This document shows positions 17,872 to 28,105 of a stretch of 37,355 nucleotides of DNA, in pieces. How positions within the stretch are numbered: the first letter of the stretch is position 1; the number at the start of each line of letters is the position of its first letter. The stretch is from Verrucomicrobiales bacterium (GTDB taxonomy: Bacteria > Verrucomicrobiota > Verrucomicrobiia > Methylacidiphilales > JAAUTS01). The stretch covers positions 1 through 37,355 of the forward strand of contig JAISCS010000053.1 of NCBI GenBank assembly GCA_031265365.1, read 5' to 3'. A model generated the notes under the pieces. The model searched no databases, was not told the origin of the DNA, and saw nothing but the letters and a program-made list of their open reading frames with translations. A program made the translations under genes and the position numbers.

Positions 17872-18789
17872 ATGTCACGTCATGCTTTGGTGGTGGTCGG
17901 AAGTTCTAACACGGATTTGGTCATTGGCAGCGCGCGGTTGCCGCGGCCGGGGGAGACGGTGGCGGGCGGTGAATTTCAGCGCTCGCCGGGCGGGAAGGGG
18001 GCCAATCAGGCGGTGGCGGCGGCGCGGGCGGGGGCGCGGGTGGTGTTTGTCGGGGCGCGGGGGGATGATGAGTTCGGGACGACGGCGGCGCGGTTGTTGC
18101 GCGCGGAGGGAATTGACACGCGGTATTTTTTCCAGAAAAAACACAGGGTCAGCGGCGTGGCGTTGATTTTGCTCGGCGGGGCGGAGAAGCAGAACATGAT
18201 TGCCGTGGCGAAATCGGCCAATGACGCGCTGACGGTCAGCGATGTGCGGCGCGCGGAGGCGGCGGTGCGCGGGGCCGGCGCGGTGGTAACGCAACTGGAG
18301 ATTCCGCCCGCCACCGTTGACGAGGCGGCGCGGCTGGCGGGCCGGCACGGGGTGCCGCTGATTTTGAACCCGGCGCCGGCACGGGCGCTGACGGCGCGGT
18401 TGTTGCGGCAGACGACGTTGATTACGCCAAACGAGAGCGAGGCGGAATTGTTGACGGGCCGGCGGGAGCCACTGTCAGCGGCGCGGGAATTGCTCAAAAT
18501 GGGTTGCCAAAACGTGCTGGTCACGCTGGGCGTGAAGGGAGCGCTGTTGGTGACGGGCGGCGGACGGGATTTTATCAAGGCACCGCGCGCGCGGGCGGTG
18601 GACACAGTCGGCGCGGGGGATTGTCTGACGGGCTGGCTGGCGGCGCTGTTGGTGCGGGGCGTGTCGTTGCGCGAGGCAGCGGCGCTGGCGGTGCGCGCGG
18701 CGAGCATCAGCGTGACGCGGCGCGGGGCGCAGACATCCATGCCGTACTGGGGCGAGGTCAGCGGCAGTGGCAGGGAACCCGCATCTTAA
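17872..18789 (+). CDS. rbsK: Ribokinase (PfkB family)
   Basis: VVGSSNTDLVIGSARLPRPGETVAGGEFQRSPGGKGANQAVAAARAGA; DTVGAGDCLTGWLAALLV. Confidence 0.9.
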   Translation: MSRHALVVVGSSNTDLVIGSARLPRPGETVAGGEFQRSPGGKGANQAVAAARAGARVVFVGARGDDEFGTTAARLLRAEGIDTRYFFQKKHRVSGVALILLGGAEKQNMIAVAKSANDALTVSDVRRAEAAVRGAGAVVTQLEIPPATVDEAARLAGRHGVPLILNPAPARALTARLLRQTTLITPNESEAELLTGRREPLSAARELLKMGCQNVLVTLGVKGALLVTGGGRDFIKAPRARAVDTVGAGDCLTGWLAALLVRGVSLREAAALAVRAASISVTRRGAQTSMPYWGEVSGSGREPAS

Positions 18790-18965
18790 CCACTGCCGGT
18801 CGGCCCACGCTGGCGGTGAGGTTGGCGATCAGCGTCTTGGTCTTGCCGCCAATGGTCAGCACCAATTTGTCCACCGGCAGCATGTCTTCCAGCATGGTCA
18901 CGGTCAGCGCGTTTTTGGTCAGCGTTAGCGTGCCATAACCGTTCGCCGCGCAGAAGAACACTTTT
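18786..18965 (-). pseudogene. Duplicated 3'-terminal fragment of the GH116 gene
   Basis: Encodes KVFFCAANGYGTLTLTKNALTVTMLEDMLPVDKLVLTIGGKTKTLIANLTASVGRPAVVK versus KVFFSAANGYGTLTLTKNALTMTMLEGTLPVDKLVLTIGGKTKTLTVNLTASVEMPAVVK at the GH116 C-terminus. Confidence 0.88.
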
Positions 18966-19036
18966 TTTGAAAAAACAAAAAAAGCGAAAAGAAGCCGTGC
19001 CTTAAATATTGACAAAATCCTAAGAATGTTAAACCG

Positions 19037-19279
19037 TTGGAAGGTTACGACAAAATAATTATGAGGAGTCAATATTATTGGGCTAATTTTGGTGGAATCA
19101 ATGATGAGTATTATATTATGATAGGAAGAAAACTAACAACAATCAGTTTTGAGGATGAAACTTCTTTTTTTATGGATTTTGACAAATTAAAAATGATTGA
19201 TGAGGATGTTAAACTCAAACTTAGAAACGCCCAAATTGAAACTTCTCCAAAATTGATTATGCGACTACTATATGAATAG
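19037..19279 (+). CDS. Small AT-rich hypothetical protein
   Basis: ORF with codon usage and composition unlike flanks; sits between the two copies of the GH116 3' end. Confidence 0.45.
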   Translation: MEGYDKIIMRSQYYWANFGGINDEYYIMIGRKLTTISFEDETSFFMDFDKLKMIDEDVKLKLRNAQIETSPKLIMRLLYE

Positions 19280-19360
19280 TCATAGAGCGCCTGATAAACT
19301 CACCGCCGCGCCGCCCAACCGGGTTCCCAGTAGTCTTACCACAGAGACATGGAGTTAAAT

Positions 19361-21868
19361 TCAATATTTAACCACCGCCGGCATTTCGACGCTGGCGGTG
19401 AGGTTGACGGTCAGCGTCTTGGTCTTGCCGCCGATGGTCAGCACCAATTTGTCCACCGGCAGCGTGCCTTCCAGCATGGTCATGGTCAGCGCGTTCTTGG
19501 TCAGCGTTAGCGTGCCGTAACCGTTCGCCGCGCTGAAGAACACTTTGAACGGTAGCTTGCCTGTGCGCGGCCCGAACCACAGCGTCTTGCTTACCGCCGA
19601 GTAACGGTAGCCGCTCAGCGCCGCCAGCAGCGCGTAGGACGCCATCGCCCGCGCATAGTAACTGCCGCATTCGTACTCGTCATACGGGTTGCGCGCGCGC
19701 CCGTCGTAGCGACTCCGCGCGGCCTGGACGAGGTTCAGCCCCTCCTTGACCTTGCCTTCCAAAATCAGGTGCGCGGCCACTTGGTACTCGATGCCCGTCC
19801 ACACCTCGTCGCTATACACGAACGGCAGGGTCGGCTTCCCGCCGCGCGGCCATGAGCAGAGCAACAGCCCCGCCTCATGTCCGAGCGCGTAGCCGGGGCG
19901 TTGCAGGTTGACATGTTCACTGAGGTCGCGGCGGAAGTTGTGCCGGTAAATCGCGGCGAGTGCCCGGCGGACATTGGCGCGGTTGAGCGGTGTCTTGATG
20001 CCGTACAATGCGGCCATCCATGCGCCAATCACGCCGTCGGACAAACAGCCGGTGCCGTACTGGTATTTCGGCCCCTCCTTTTTCAGCAACGCCAGCGCCT
20101 CGTCATCGTCGGCGTCCTTGGCGATGAGTTGGGCGAAGGACCGGTCGCGCAACTCGCGGTACCGCACTTTTTGATAATAATACTCGCCGTTGAACAACTC
20201 CGTGTCGAGGAACCGCGCGCCCGCCGCTGACAGTCGCCGGTACTCCGCCGCGTCAGCGTCAGCGCTCAATGCCGCCGCCATCTCCGCCGCCGCTGACAGC
20301 GCGCCGAGGTAAATCGTGTTGCACATTCCGTCCGGCCCCCAGAACTCGATATCATACGTGTTATGGTGCGGCTCGACGAGGACGCCCTTGCGGTCAGGGT
20401 CCCACTGGCCGATGCAAAACTCCAAGCTCAACCGCGCCTGCGGCCACATCTTGCGGAGCCATGCTTCGTCGCCGGAAATTTGCCACTCGCGCCATACTTT
20501 CATGATGCCGCCGAGCTGACCGTCAGCGGCGGCGTGGAAATTATGCAAGCGCGGTCCGTCGGGTAGCGCGGCGCGGAAGTTGACGTGACCGTCAGCGGCC
20601 ATCGAGCGGAGCAGCTCCTGCTCGCGGATGCCGCGCTCCAGTCGCGGAAACAAATGCGGCATGGCTTGCGCGTAATTCCACACGTGCGTGCACGTGCCGG
20701 CGCACGAACCCCAGCCGACGCCGCAGCCTTCCCAAGCCCATAAGTTGCCGTTCTTTTGGCGGAGGACGGTGGGGGATTTCAAGATGCCGAGGTTGGCGCT
20801 GACGGCGTCCAGCACCGCCGGCGGCAGCGTCGAGCCGAACAGCGCGTCCTTGAACGCCAGCGTCCGCGCGCGGAGGGAGGCGTAATGCGCGCGCACGTAC
20901 TCCGCCACGTCGCCCGCGTCGCGCCACTGGCCGGCGTAGTACGGCTGCCAGAACGGCGCGGCCTCCGGTGGCGCGGTGAGTTCTTGGTCGGTGCGCTGCC
21001 AGTAAACATTCGGCACATACCACGTGAACACCAGCGGGTACGTCACCGCTTGGCCGGGCTTGAGTTTGCCCTTGAACAAAATCGAGCCGCCGGGCCGCCC
21101 CTCGGCGGAGCCGCCGCCGTCATTGGCGGCGAAACGTTCCTCGTCCACTTCGCGCCACAACGCGGAGAGCGCGTCAAACCACCCGCCGCGAAACCACGCG
21201 CTCTTGATGACCGGCGTCGGGCCGAGCGAGTACAGCGCGGCGCTGCCGAAGGTCTCACTGTCAGCGGTCTCGTCATTGGTGAATAACACGCCGCGCCCGG
21301 CCACCGCGCGTCCGCTGGCGCCGCGCCAGCCGCTCTTCTTGCCGACGGCGAGGTGCGAGAGGCTGTACACGAAATCGAACGTCACCGTCTGTCGGGAGCG
21401 ATTGGTGAACGTGTATTCGAGAATGGCGCACGGGATGCCGGAATTTTTGTCGTCGAGCGGGATGTAAGGGTTGAACGCCGTCAGCGTCACCGCCAGCGGC
21501 ACCTTCGGGTCGCTGAGATGGACATGGCCGAAGGGAAACTCTCCGACGAACTTTGATTTGGCGAAGCGCGGCATCCCCTCCTGCCCGCCGTGGCGGAACC
21601 CCTGCGCCTTCAGCCCGAAACAATAAATCTTCTCCGGCGGCAGCGGCCCTTCGAGCAGCCGCGTCACCGGCTTTTTCCCGCGCACGTGCAACAAGCCGAA
21701 CGCCGCTTCCCGTGCCTCGTGCCCGTCCGGCATGGCCGTTTTCAGCGGCTGATGATAAAGCGAAAAGTCCTCGATTGCGCCATTGCCAGCGAGACTGACA
21801 TTGCCCGTGCCGATGCCGCCGACCGGCATGGCGACTTGTAACGCCCGCTGACCGTCATAAACAAACAT
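19361..21868 (-). CDS. GH116-family glycosidase (GBA2-type beta-glucosidase/glucosylceramidase-like)
   Basis: MPVGGIGTGNVSLAGNGAIEDFSLYHQP; CTHVWNYAQAMPHLFPRLERGIREQELL; VEPHHNTYDIEFWGPDGMCNTIYLGAL; SDEVWTGIEYQVAAHLI. Confidence 0.9.
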   Translation of the reverse strand: MFVYDGQRALQVAMPVGGIGTGNVSLAGNGAIEDFSLYHQPLKTAMPDGHEAREAAFGLLHVRGKKPVTRLLEGPLPPEKIYCFGLKAQGFRHGGQEGMPRFAKSKFVGEFPFGHVHLSDPKVPLAVTLTAFNPYIPLDDKNSGIPCAILEYTFTNRSRQTVTFDFVYSLSHLAVGKKSGWRGASGRAVAGRGVLFTNDETADSETFGSAALYSLGPTPVIKSAWFRGGWFDALSALWREVDEERFAANDGGGSAEGRPGGSILFKGKLKPGQAVTYPLVFTWYVPNVYWQRTDQELTAPPEAAPFWQPYYAGQWRDAGDVAEYVRAHYASLRARTLAFKDALFGSTLPPAVLDAVSANLGILKSPTVLRQKNGNLWAWEGCGVGWGSCAGTCTHVWNYAQAMPHLFPRLERGIREQELLRSMAADGHVNFRAALPDGPRLHNFHAAADGQLGGIMKVWREWQISGDEAWLRKMWPQARLSLEFCIGQWDPDRKGVLVEPHHNTYDIEFWGPDGMCNTIYLGALSAAAEMAAALSADADAAEYRRLSAAGARFLDTELFNGEYYYQKVRYRELRDRSFAQLIAKDADDDEALALLKKEGPKYQYGTGCLSDGVIGAWMAALYGIKTPLNRANVRRALAAIYRHNFRRDLSEHVNLQRPGYALGHEAGLLLCSWPRGGKPTLPFVYSDEVWTGIEYQVAAHLILEGKVKEGLNLVQAARSRYDGRARNPYDEYECGSYYARAMASYALLAALSGYRYSAVSKTLWFGPRTGKLPFKVFFSAANGYGTLTLTKNALTMTMLEGTLPVDKLVLTIGGKTKTLTVNLTASVEMPAVVKY

Positions 21869-21921
21869 GATAATCCCCCGCTTTCAGCTTTCCAATTTCA
21901 GCTTTCAGCTTTGGCCCTGCG

Positions 21922-22740
21922 TTAGTCCACAAAACTCCGCTCTCGCAACCACGCCAGGCAGTCGCCCGCCCACCGGTGCTTGTCGCCCAACCCCATGCCG
22001 TGCCCGCCGCGCTCGTACACGTGCAACTCAAAGCGCACGCCCTTCTCCCGCAGCGCGGCGGCGAAGAACATCGCGTTTTCCACCGGCACCCCACCGTCCT
22101 CCCACGTGTGCCATACGAAACACGGCGGCGTCTCGACGGTGACGTGCTTCTCGGCGGAAAGTTGCTCCACCAGCGTCAGCGATGGATTTTGTCCCAGCAA
22201 ATTGTCCCGCGTCCCGTCGTGCCCCAGCGCGCCGAAGGTGATGACCGGATAACACAAAACGCCGAGGTCGGGCCGCGAGCTTTCGCGCTCCACCGGGTCG
22301 TCACTGTCAGCGGTGCCCGCGTCGAACTGCGTCAGCAACGTCGCCGCCAAATGTCCGCCCGCGCTCGACCCCATCACGCCAATTCGCTGACGGTCAAGCC
22401 CGTGCTCCGCCGCGTGATACCGCGCCAGCCGCACCGCCCGCGCCGCGTCCTGCAACATCGCCGGATGCCGGTGGCCCCTGGTGCCGAGCCGGTAGTTGAC
22501 CACGATGCCGGTGACGCCGTGCGCCGCGAGCCATTCCGCGTAGCCCGGCCCCTCGTGCCCCGCCAGTTCCCCGTAACCGCCGCCGGGGAAAATCACCATG
22601 ACCGCGCCGGTGGCGCGTTCCGCTGACGGTGAATACACCTGCCAAGTCGGGATATTCCCAATTTCCGCCGCGTAATCCACCGTTCCCTCGCGCGGCCACA
22701 AGGTCCTGATTTTTGATATTTGCATAATAAATCCTTTCAA
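21922..22740 (-). CDS. Alpha/beta hydrolase (esterase/acetylxylan-esterase-like)
   Basis: MVIFPGGGYGELAGHEGPGYAEWLAAHGVTGIVVNYRLG; GVMGSSAGGHLAATLL; LHVYERGGHGMGLG. Confidence 0.88.
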   Translation of the reverse strand: MKGFIMQISKIRTLWPREGTVDYAAEIGNIPTWQVYSPSAERATGAVMVIFPGGGYGELAGHEGPGYAEWLAAHGVTGIVVNYRLGTRGHRHPAMLQDAARAVRLARYHAAEHGLDRQRIGVMGSSAGGHLAATLLTQFDAGTADSDDPVERESSRPDLGVLCYPVITFGALGHDGTRDNLLGQNPSLTLVEQLSAEKHVTVETPPCFVWHTWEDGGVPVENAMFFAAALREKGVRFELHVYERGGHGMGLGDKHRWAGDCLAWLRERSFVD

Positions 22741-23819
22741 CCCCGCCGCTGACTGTCAGCGAACGCCTGCGCCTTGAGCGACAACTCCGCCGCCTTGAAT
22801 GCGTGCGCCTGCGTCATCGCCATCTCGGTGCGGTTGAGGCAGTCCAAAATCAATTGCCCGAAGAACGGAAAGCCGACTTTGCCTTTGCAATCAATAATTT
22901 GCTCACCGTCAGCGTTCGCCAGCAAAATCAAATCGCCCCCCGTGTCGCGCCCCAGGTCAATATACTTCCTGATTTCGATGAATCCCCGCGTGCCGACCAG
23001 CAGCGTGCGCCCGTCGCCCCACGTCCGCAAGCCGTCCGGCGTGAACCAATCCACACGGCTGTGACAGGACACGCCGTTGTCCAGCTTAAACACCGCCTCG
23101 CCGAAATCCTCCAACTCCGGCGTGCCGTCGTTGGCGAAATTCTCCACCCGCGCGTGCAACACCTCACCATCGGTGGCGCGCGCGTAGTGTAAAAATTGGT
23201 CGCACTGATGCGAGGCAATGTCAGCGAGGATGCCGCCGTACTTTTCCTTCTCAAAGAACCACGCAGGGCGCTGCGCCTTGCTGAGCCGGTGCGGGCCGCT
23301 GATGCTCGCGTGGATGAGTTGCCCGATGGCGCCCTCGCGCACCAGACTGTCAGCGTGCCACGCCGACTCGACATGCACGCGCTCGCTGTAGTACACCATG
23401 TACTTCCGCCCCGTCGCCGCTGACACTGACCGCGCCTCGGCCAGTTGCGCGAGCGTGGTGAACGGGCACTTGTCGGTAAAATAATCCTTCCCCGCCGCCA
23501 TCACGCGACAGCCCAGCGGCCCGCGCGCGCACGGCACCGCCGCCGAGGCCACCAGCCGAACGTCAGCGTCAGCGAGGAGGTGCTCCAGCGACGGCGCGAT
23601 TTTCACGCCGGAATTTTCGTATTGTTTCGCGAACGCGGCGGCGCGGTCGGCGTCAGGGTCATAAACATATTTGAGCGTGCCGCCGGCCTCAAGCAGCCCG
23701 TTGACTTGCCCGTAAATATGCCCGTGGTCGAGATGCGCGGCGGCAAACACAAATTCGCCGGCCCGCACCACCTTGGCGGGCCGGCTGCCGGTCGGGGCGT
23801 AATTAAATCCATCGTTCAT
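22737..23819 (-). CDS. Gfo/Idh/MocA-family oxidoreductase; ORF open from 23930
   Basis: FAAAHLDHGHIYGQVNGLLEAGGTLKYVYDPDADRAAAFAKQY; AAGKDYFTDKCPFTTLAQLAEARSVSAATGRKYMVYYSERVH. Confidence 0.85.
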   Translation of the reverse strand: MNDGFNYAPTGSRPAKVVRAGEFVFAAAHLDHGHIYGQVNGLLEAGGTLKYVYDPDADRAAAFAKQYENSGVKIAPSLEHLLADADVRLVASAAVPCARGPLGCRVMAAGKDYFTDKCPFTTLAQLAEARSVSAATGRKYMVYYSERVHVESAWHADSLVREGAIGQLIHASISGPHRLSKAQRPAWFFEKEKYGGILADIASHQCDQFLHYARATDGEVLHARVENFANDGTPELEDFGEAVFKLDNGVSCHSRVDWFTPDGLRTWGDGRTLLVGTRGFIEIRKYIDLGRDTGGDLILLANADGEQIIDCKGKVGFPFFGQLILDCLNRTEMAMTQAHAFKAAELSLKAQAFADSQRRG

Positions 23820-23983
23820 AGGTAAGCGGCAATGCTGTTGGCTTTTTGGCAAATGACAAGTTTTATAATTAAAAAAATATTGCGCCTTTGTTCCTTTGCG
23901 TCTTGGCGTTAAAAAATCAAACCGCGACACTGCCGTGAAATGCTATAGATTGACAGCGGGCGGCTGTTCCGTAATATCGGTTC

Positions 23984-25102
23984 ATGGCATCGAATAAATC
24001 GACCCCCTTACTCAAAACTCCGCTCGCCGCCGCGCATGAGGCGTTGGGCGCGAAAATGGTGGAATTCGGCGGCTGGTTGATGCCGGTACAATATGCCGGC
24101 ATTTTGCAGGAACATCAGGCCGTGCGCGCCGCCGCCGGTCTCTTTGACATTTCCCACATGGGCGAGTTCATTATCAGCGGCCCGAGCGCGGAGGCGTGGC
24201 TCAATTCTGTCATGACCAATGACATCCGCGCCATCTCGCCGGGACACGGCCAATACACGCTGATGCTCAACGAGGCCGGCGGCGTGGTGGATGACTTGTT
24301 TATTTACCGGCTCAAGGACCAAACCTATCTCGCGGTGGTCAACGCTTCGGAAATTGACCAGGATTTCGACTGGCTGCACAAGCGATTGATGGCGAACGTG
24401 ACGCTGGAGAATGTCAGCGAAGATTACGCCGCGCTGGCGTTGCAAGGGCCGAAGGCGGACGCGATTTTGTACAAAGTCTTCGTGAAAGAAATCCGCCACA
24501 TCCGCCGCAACCAGCTCATGACCTCGCGCTTCATGGGCGAAAGCGTGCTCATCACCCGCACGGGATACACCGGCGAGGACGGGTATGAATTTTTCTGCCC
24601 GCCAGCGGTGGCGGCGGGATTGTGGGAGCGTGTTTTGGCGGAGGGCGTGTCGCTCGGTTGCGTGCCGGTGGGGCTTGGCGCGCGCGACACGCTGCGGCTG
24701 GAGGCGTGTTATCCGTTGTACGGCCATGAGTTGTCGCCGACGATTTCGCCGTTGGAAGCGGGCGTCGGGTGCTTCGTCAGCTTTGACAAGCCGGAGCGTT
24801 TTGTCGGCAGGGAAAAATTGCGCGAGCAGAAGAAGGCCGGGCCGCCGCGCCGTTCCGTGGCGTTTGAAATGAGCGCGCCATCGGCGCCGCCGCGCGCCGG
24901 TTACGCGGTGCACGCCGATGGCCGGTCTGCCGGCGTGGTCACCAGCGGCGGCGTCTCGCCCACGCTGGGGAAGAACATCGGGCTGGCGCTCATTGACAGC
25001 GGCCATGCCAGCGTCGGCGTCCGGCTTGAAATCGAAATCCGCGAGAAACGTCATCCGGCGCTGACGGTGAAGAAACCTTTTTGCTGCAATATTCAGAAAT
25101 AA
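23984..25102 (+). CDS. gcvT: Glycine cleavage system T protein (aminomethyltransferase)
   Basis: [83 protein letters not shown]. Confidence 0.95.
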   Translation: MASNKSTPLLKTPLAAAHEALGAKMVEFGGWLMPVQYAGILQEHQAVRAAAGLFDISHMGEFIISGPSAEAWLNSVMTNDIRAISPGHGQYTLMLNEAGGVVDDLFIYRLKDQTYLAVVNASEIDQDFDWLHKRLMANVTLENVSEDYAALALQGPKADAILYKVFVKEIRHIRRNQLMTSRFMGESVLITRTGYTGEDGYEFFCPPAVAAGLWERVLAEGVSLGCVPVGLGARDTLRLEACYPLYGHELSPTISPLEAGVGCFVSFDKPERFVGREKLREQKKAGPPRRSVAFEMSAPSAPPRAGYAVHADGRSAGVVTSGGVSPTLGKNIGLALIDSGHASVGVRLEIEIREKRHPALTVKKPFCCNIQK

Positions 25103-25106
25103 ACTT

Positions 25107-25490
25107 ATGAACGATAATATTCCGGATAACTTGAAATACACGGAGAGCCACGAATGGCTCGCCGAGCGTAACGGCCTCGCCACCGTCGGCATCACCGACC
25201 ACGCGCAGACGGAACTCAGCGACGTGGTTTACGTCGAACTCCCCGCCATCGGCAAAAAGCTGGCGGCGAAAGCGCCCGCCGCCGTTGTCGAGAGCGTCAA
25301 GGCCGCGTCGGACATTTACGCCCCCGTCAGCGGCGAGGTCGTCGAGGTCAACACCGCTCTCACGGACCAACCCGCGCTGGTCAACCAATCGCCCTACGAG
25401 CAAGGTTGGATTTTCAAACTAAAGGTCGCTGACCGTGACGAACCCGGCGCGTTGCTGGACGCCGCCGCTTATCGTGCCAAGCTGGGTTAA
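25107..25490 (+). CDS. gcvH: Glycine cleavage system H protein
   Basis: YTESHEWL...[56 protein letters not shown] (lipoyl-Lys site ESVKAASD). Confidence 0.96.
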   Translation: MNDNIPDNLKYTESHEWLAERNGLATVGITDHAQTELSDVVYVELPAIGKKLAAKAPAAVVESVKAASDIYAPVSGEVVEVNTALTDQPALVNQSPYEQGWIFKLKVADRDEPGALLDAAAYRAKLG

Positions 25491-25496
25491 AACCGG

Positions 25497-26321
25497 ATGA
25501 AGCCCAGCCTGATTATTGTCGCGCTGCTGCTGACGGTTTCCCTGTGGGCGCAAAACGCCCGCCTTACCCCAGCCACCGGCGTCAGCGACGCGCCGCGGCA
25601 AATCACCCGCCAAATCGGCCTGTTCTACACCAATCTCCAGAACGACAACATCCGCCATGCCTATAACGAATTGTTCAAAGGTACTCGCCAGGCCACCGAC
25701 GCCGCGCTTATCAACGACTTGTTCCGCATGACCGAGGAGACCATCGCCCGCCACGGCAACCTCGACACCTACGAACTCATTGAGGCCCGCGCCTACGGCA
25801 CCCGCATTCTCGACCTCGCCTGCCTGACGCGCCACAAGGACAAATTCTACCGCTGGCAATTCATCTACCAGTCCGCTGACGGTGACGACTGGCGGTTGAA
25901 CAACATGGCCGTGGACGACCTGCGCGCCTTCCTGCCCGCCTATCCCATCGCCCAGCCGCCGCCCGCTGACCTGCAAATCAAGATGGAAAAATTTTTCCTC
26001 GCCGTGCAAAACCGCGCCACCGCGGCGGCGTTTCAAAACATCACCAAGGGCAGCCCGCTGGAATTCTCCACCGAGCAAATCGCCGCCTTCGTCGCCAAGA
26101 CCAACCTCGCCCTCGGCAACTACGGCGGCCTGAAACACTACGAACTGTTCGACAACCGTCCGCTGGGGAAGGGGATGCGCCTGTTGACCTATCTCAGCGC
26201 CCTTGAACAACAATCCCTGCGCTGGCAATTCGTCTTCACCGTCAGCGAGGCCGGCCAATGGACACTACTCACCATCCGCGTTGACGACCAAATAGTCGCG
26301 GGAATTATCAACAGCAATTAA
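25497..26321 (+). CDS. Hypothetical secreted protein with two similar domains
   Basis: Signal peptide; YRWQFIYQSADGDDWRLNNMAVDD and LRWQFVFTVSEAGQWTLLTIRVDD suggest an internal duplication. Confidence 0.6.
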   Translation: MKPSLIIVALLLTVSLWAQNARLTPATGVSDAPRQITRQIGLFYTNLQNDNIRHAYNELFKGTRQATDAALINDLFRMTEETIARHGNLDTYELIEARAYGTRILDLACLTRHKDKFYRWQFIYQSADGDDWRLNNMAVDDLRAFLPAYPIAQPPPADLQIKMEKFFLAVQNRATAAAFQNITKGSPLEFSTEQIAAFVAKTNLALGNYGGLKHYELFDNRPLGKGMRLLTYLSALEQQSLRWQFVFTVSEAGQWTLLTIRVDDQIVAGIINSN

Positions 26322-26393
26322 CTGGCCGCCTGGCTAGGGCGAATCGACCTTCAAAAGTCTGTACAATGAGCTGATTTGCGATGAAGTAGTGGG

Positions 26394-26820
26394 ATGAAGA
26401 GACGCTACGAATTGACTGATGCACAATGGGAACGCATCAAAGACCTACTAAGTGTGGGAGCGGATGTTTGCCGAACTGACCAAAGACCGACGCAACGAAT
26501 ATCTGATAATCGACGCAACCATCGTCAAAGCCCACCAGCAGGCCTTGTGCGGAAAAGGGGGGGGCAGACCAAGCGTTGGGGTGTAGCCGCGGAGGATTAA
26601 CCACCAAGATGCACCTGCTGGCCGATCAATGGGGATGGCCCTTGCGGTTCATCCTGACTGGCGGGGAACGCAACGACTGCACGCAAGCCAGCGCCTTGCT
26701 CGCCGGGACGGAGGCCACAAGCGTGATTGCCGACCGTGATTACGACACCGATGATCTGCGCGCTGAATTGGCCGCACGCAACCTATAGGTAGTGATTCCC
26801 GCCGATCCAGTCTTCTGTCG
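26394..26820 (+). pseudogene. Degraded IS5-family transposase (internal deletion, frameshifts)
   Basis: Fragments in three frames: MKRRYELTDAQWERIKDLL; MFAELTKDRRNEYLIIDATIVKAHQQA; SRGGLTTKMHLLADQWGWPLRFILTGGERNDCTQASALLAG...VIADRDYDTDDLRAEL. Confidence 0.85.
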
Positions 26821-26960
26821 CAAAGAACGCTTACCTGCTGGCCGAGCAGCCGGCAGTCATTGATGATGACCCGGACAACGATGACGAGCCGCTGTATTTG
26901 GTCACCGAAGACAGTAATGATGAGTTTGGTGAAATGCTGGTACCAGAAAATTCCGATTAA
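26812..26960 (+). pseudogene. 3' remnant of an acidic-tailed gene truncated next to the IS remnant
   Basis: Open frame SSVAKNAYLLAEQPAVIDDDPDNDDEPLYLVTEDSNDEFGEMLVPENSD* with no start or 5' portion. Confidence 0.4.
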
Positions 26961-27014
26961 TACCCCTCTCGTCGGGAAGCATCGGTTCACCACAGGCGCC
27001 GGCGGCGGGGTCGG

Positions 27015-27425
27015 TTACCGACTCTTCGCCGCTGCCGCCGCCGCCGACCCGGCGCTGTTGCTGTTATTATTGCTGTTGTCAATGTTTTGAACATTGACGG
27101 AATCGGGGCTGCCGGTGCGGTAATAACTTTTCAACTCACCGCGCTCAGCCGTCGCTTTTCGCAACGCCAGTTCGGTGTCAACAAACTCGGCGGCGGCGCG
27201 GGTCTCCGCCTGGTTTTTATTGACCAGTTTTTGTTGTGAATAATAACGCATCTGCCGTTGTTGTTCCTGCGCCTCCAGCACCGCCGCGCGTTCCGCCGAA
27301 CCCGCCTGACTATTCCAGCTTGATTGGTCAAAACCGCTGTAATGCTGCTGCTGCGGCGGGGTGGCACACGCGACCACCAGCAAGAGGCCGGTCGTGCCAA
27401 TAAACGTGGTGATAATTCGTTTCAT
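27015..27425 (-). CDS. Putative lipoprotein
   Basis: MKRIITTFIGTTGLLLVVACATPPQQ lipobox. Confidence 0.6.
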   Translation of the reverse strand: MKRIITTFIGTTGLLLVVACATPPQQQHYSGFDQSSWNSQAGSAERAAVLEAQEQQRQMRYYSQQKLVNKNQAETRAAAEFVDTELALRKATAERGELKSYYRTGSPDSVNVQNIDNSNNNSNSAGSAAAAAAKSR

Positions 27426-27440
27426 GATACTCCTTGATTT

Positions 27441-27929
27441 TTAATAAACCGGCGTGCGCGCGTCCCGCTGCCAGTTGCTGTTGAGCGCGGCATTGTGCTG
27501 GGCGGCGACCCGCGTGATGCGGTCCATGAGCAACCGCTGGGTGTTTTTAAACCGCCCGTGAATGTTACTGGCATTGCCCAGCGATTCCGAACAGGCGTAA
27601 AAATCCAGTTGGAAGTTTTCAGGATTGTAGCGGATGGCAATTTCCAGCCACCAACCGCCGCCATCCTGCCGCGCGATGATCAACCCAGGCTCGACCACGC
27701 GGCCAATGATTTTGGCGCTGTCCCTGGTGTTGTACTCGCTAATGCCGAGCAGAATCAGCGACTTGGCCGTGTCCAGGGTGCCGACGGATTGCACAAAGGA
27801 ACCGCCCACCGTCTGCGCCGGATTGGTGGCGCATGACGTTAACCCCGCCGTCATCGCCAGCGCCGCGACGATTGACAACAGGCCGCCGACAGGAGCGGAC
27901 CACTTTTTGACCAATATGTTTTTGTTCAT
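27441..27929 (-). CDS. Putative lipoprotein
   Basis: N-terminal hydrophobic segment then AALAMTAGLTSCATNP lipobox-like; adjacent to the preceding lipoprotein. Confidence 0.6.
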   Translation of the reverse strand: MNKNILVKKWSAPVGGLLSIVAALAMTAGLTSCATNPAQTVGGSFVQSVGTLDTAKSLILLGISEYNTRDSAKIIGRVVEPGLIIARQDGGGWWLEIAIRYNPENFQLDFYACSESLGNASNIHGRFKNTQRLLMDRITRVAAQHNAALNSNWQRDARTPVY

Positions 27930-28105
27930 ACTTTTGTTTCCTGAAAAGAAATTAAATAGGCCACTTTGAACCCCGCGTCAACCTATTTATTTATATTTTT
28001 CGGTAGCGTATGCATACCCAGGCTGTTTTAAGGATTTCTGACGTTGGAACAGCCGAAAGCGGGAATTATTGCTGGTTTCAGCGTTCGGCTTTTCCATTTC
28101 CGGTA

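Noticed and set aside
24008-25195. 395-aa minus-strand ORF antisense to gcvT
   Set aside because: Shadow ORF of a recognised conserved gene.
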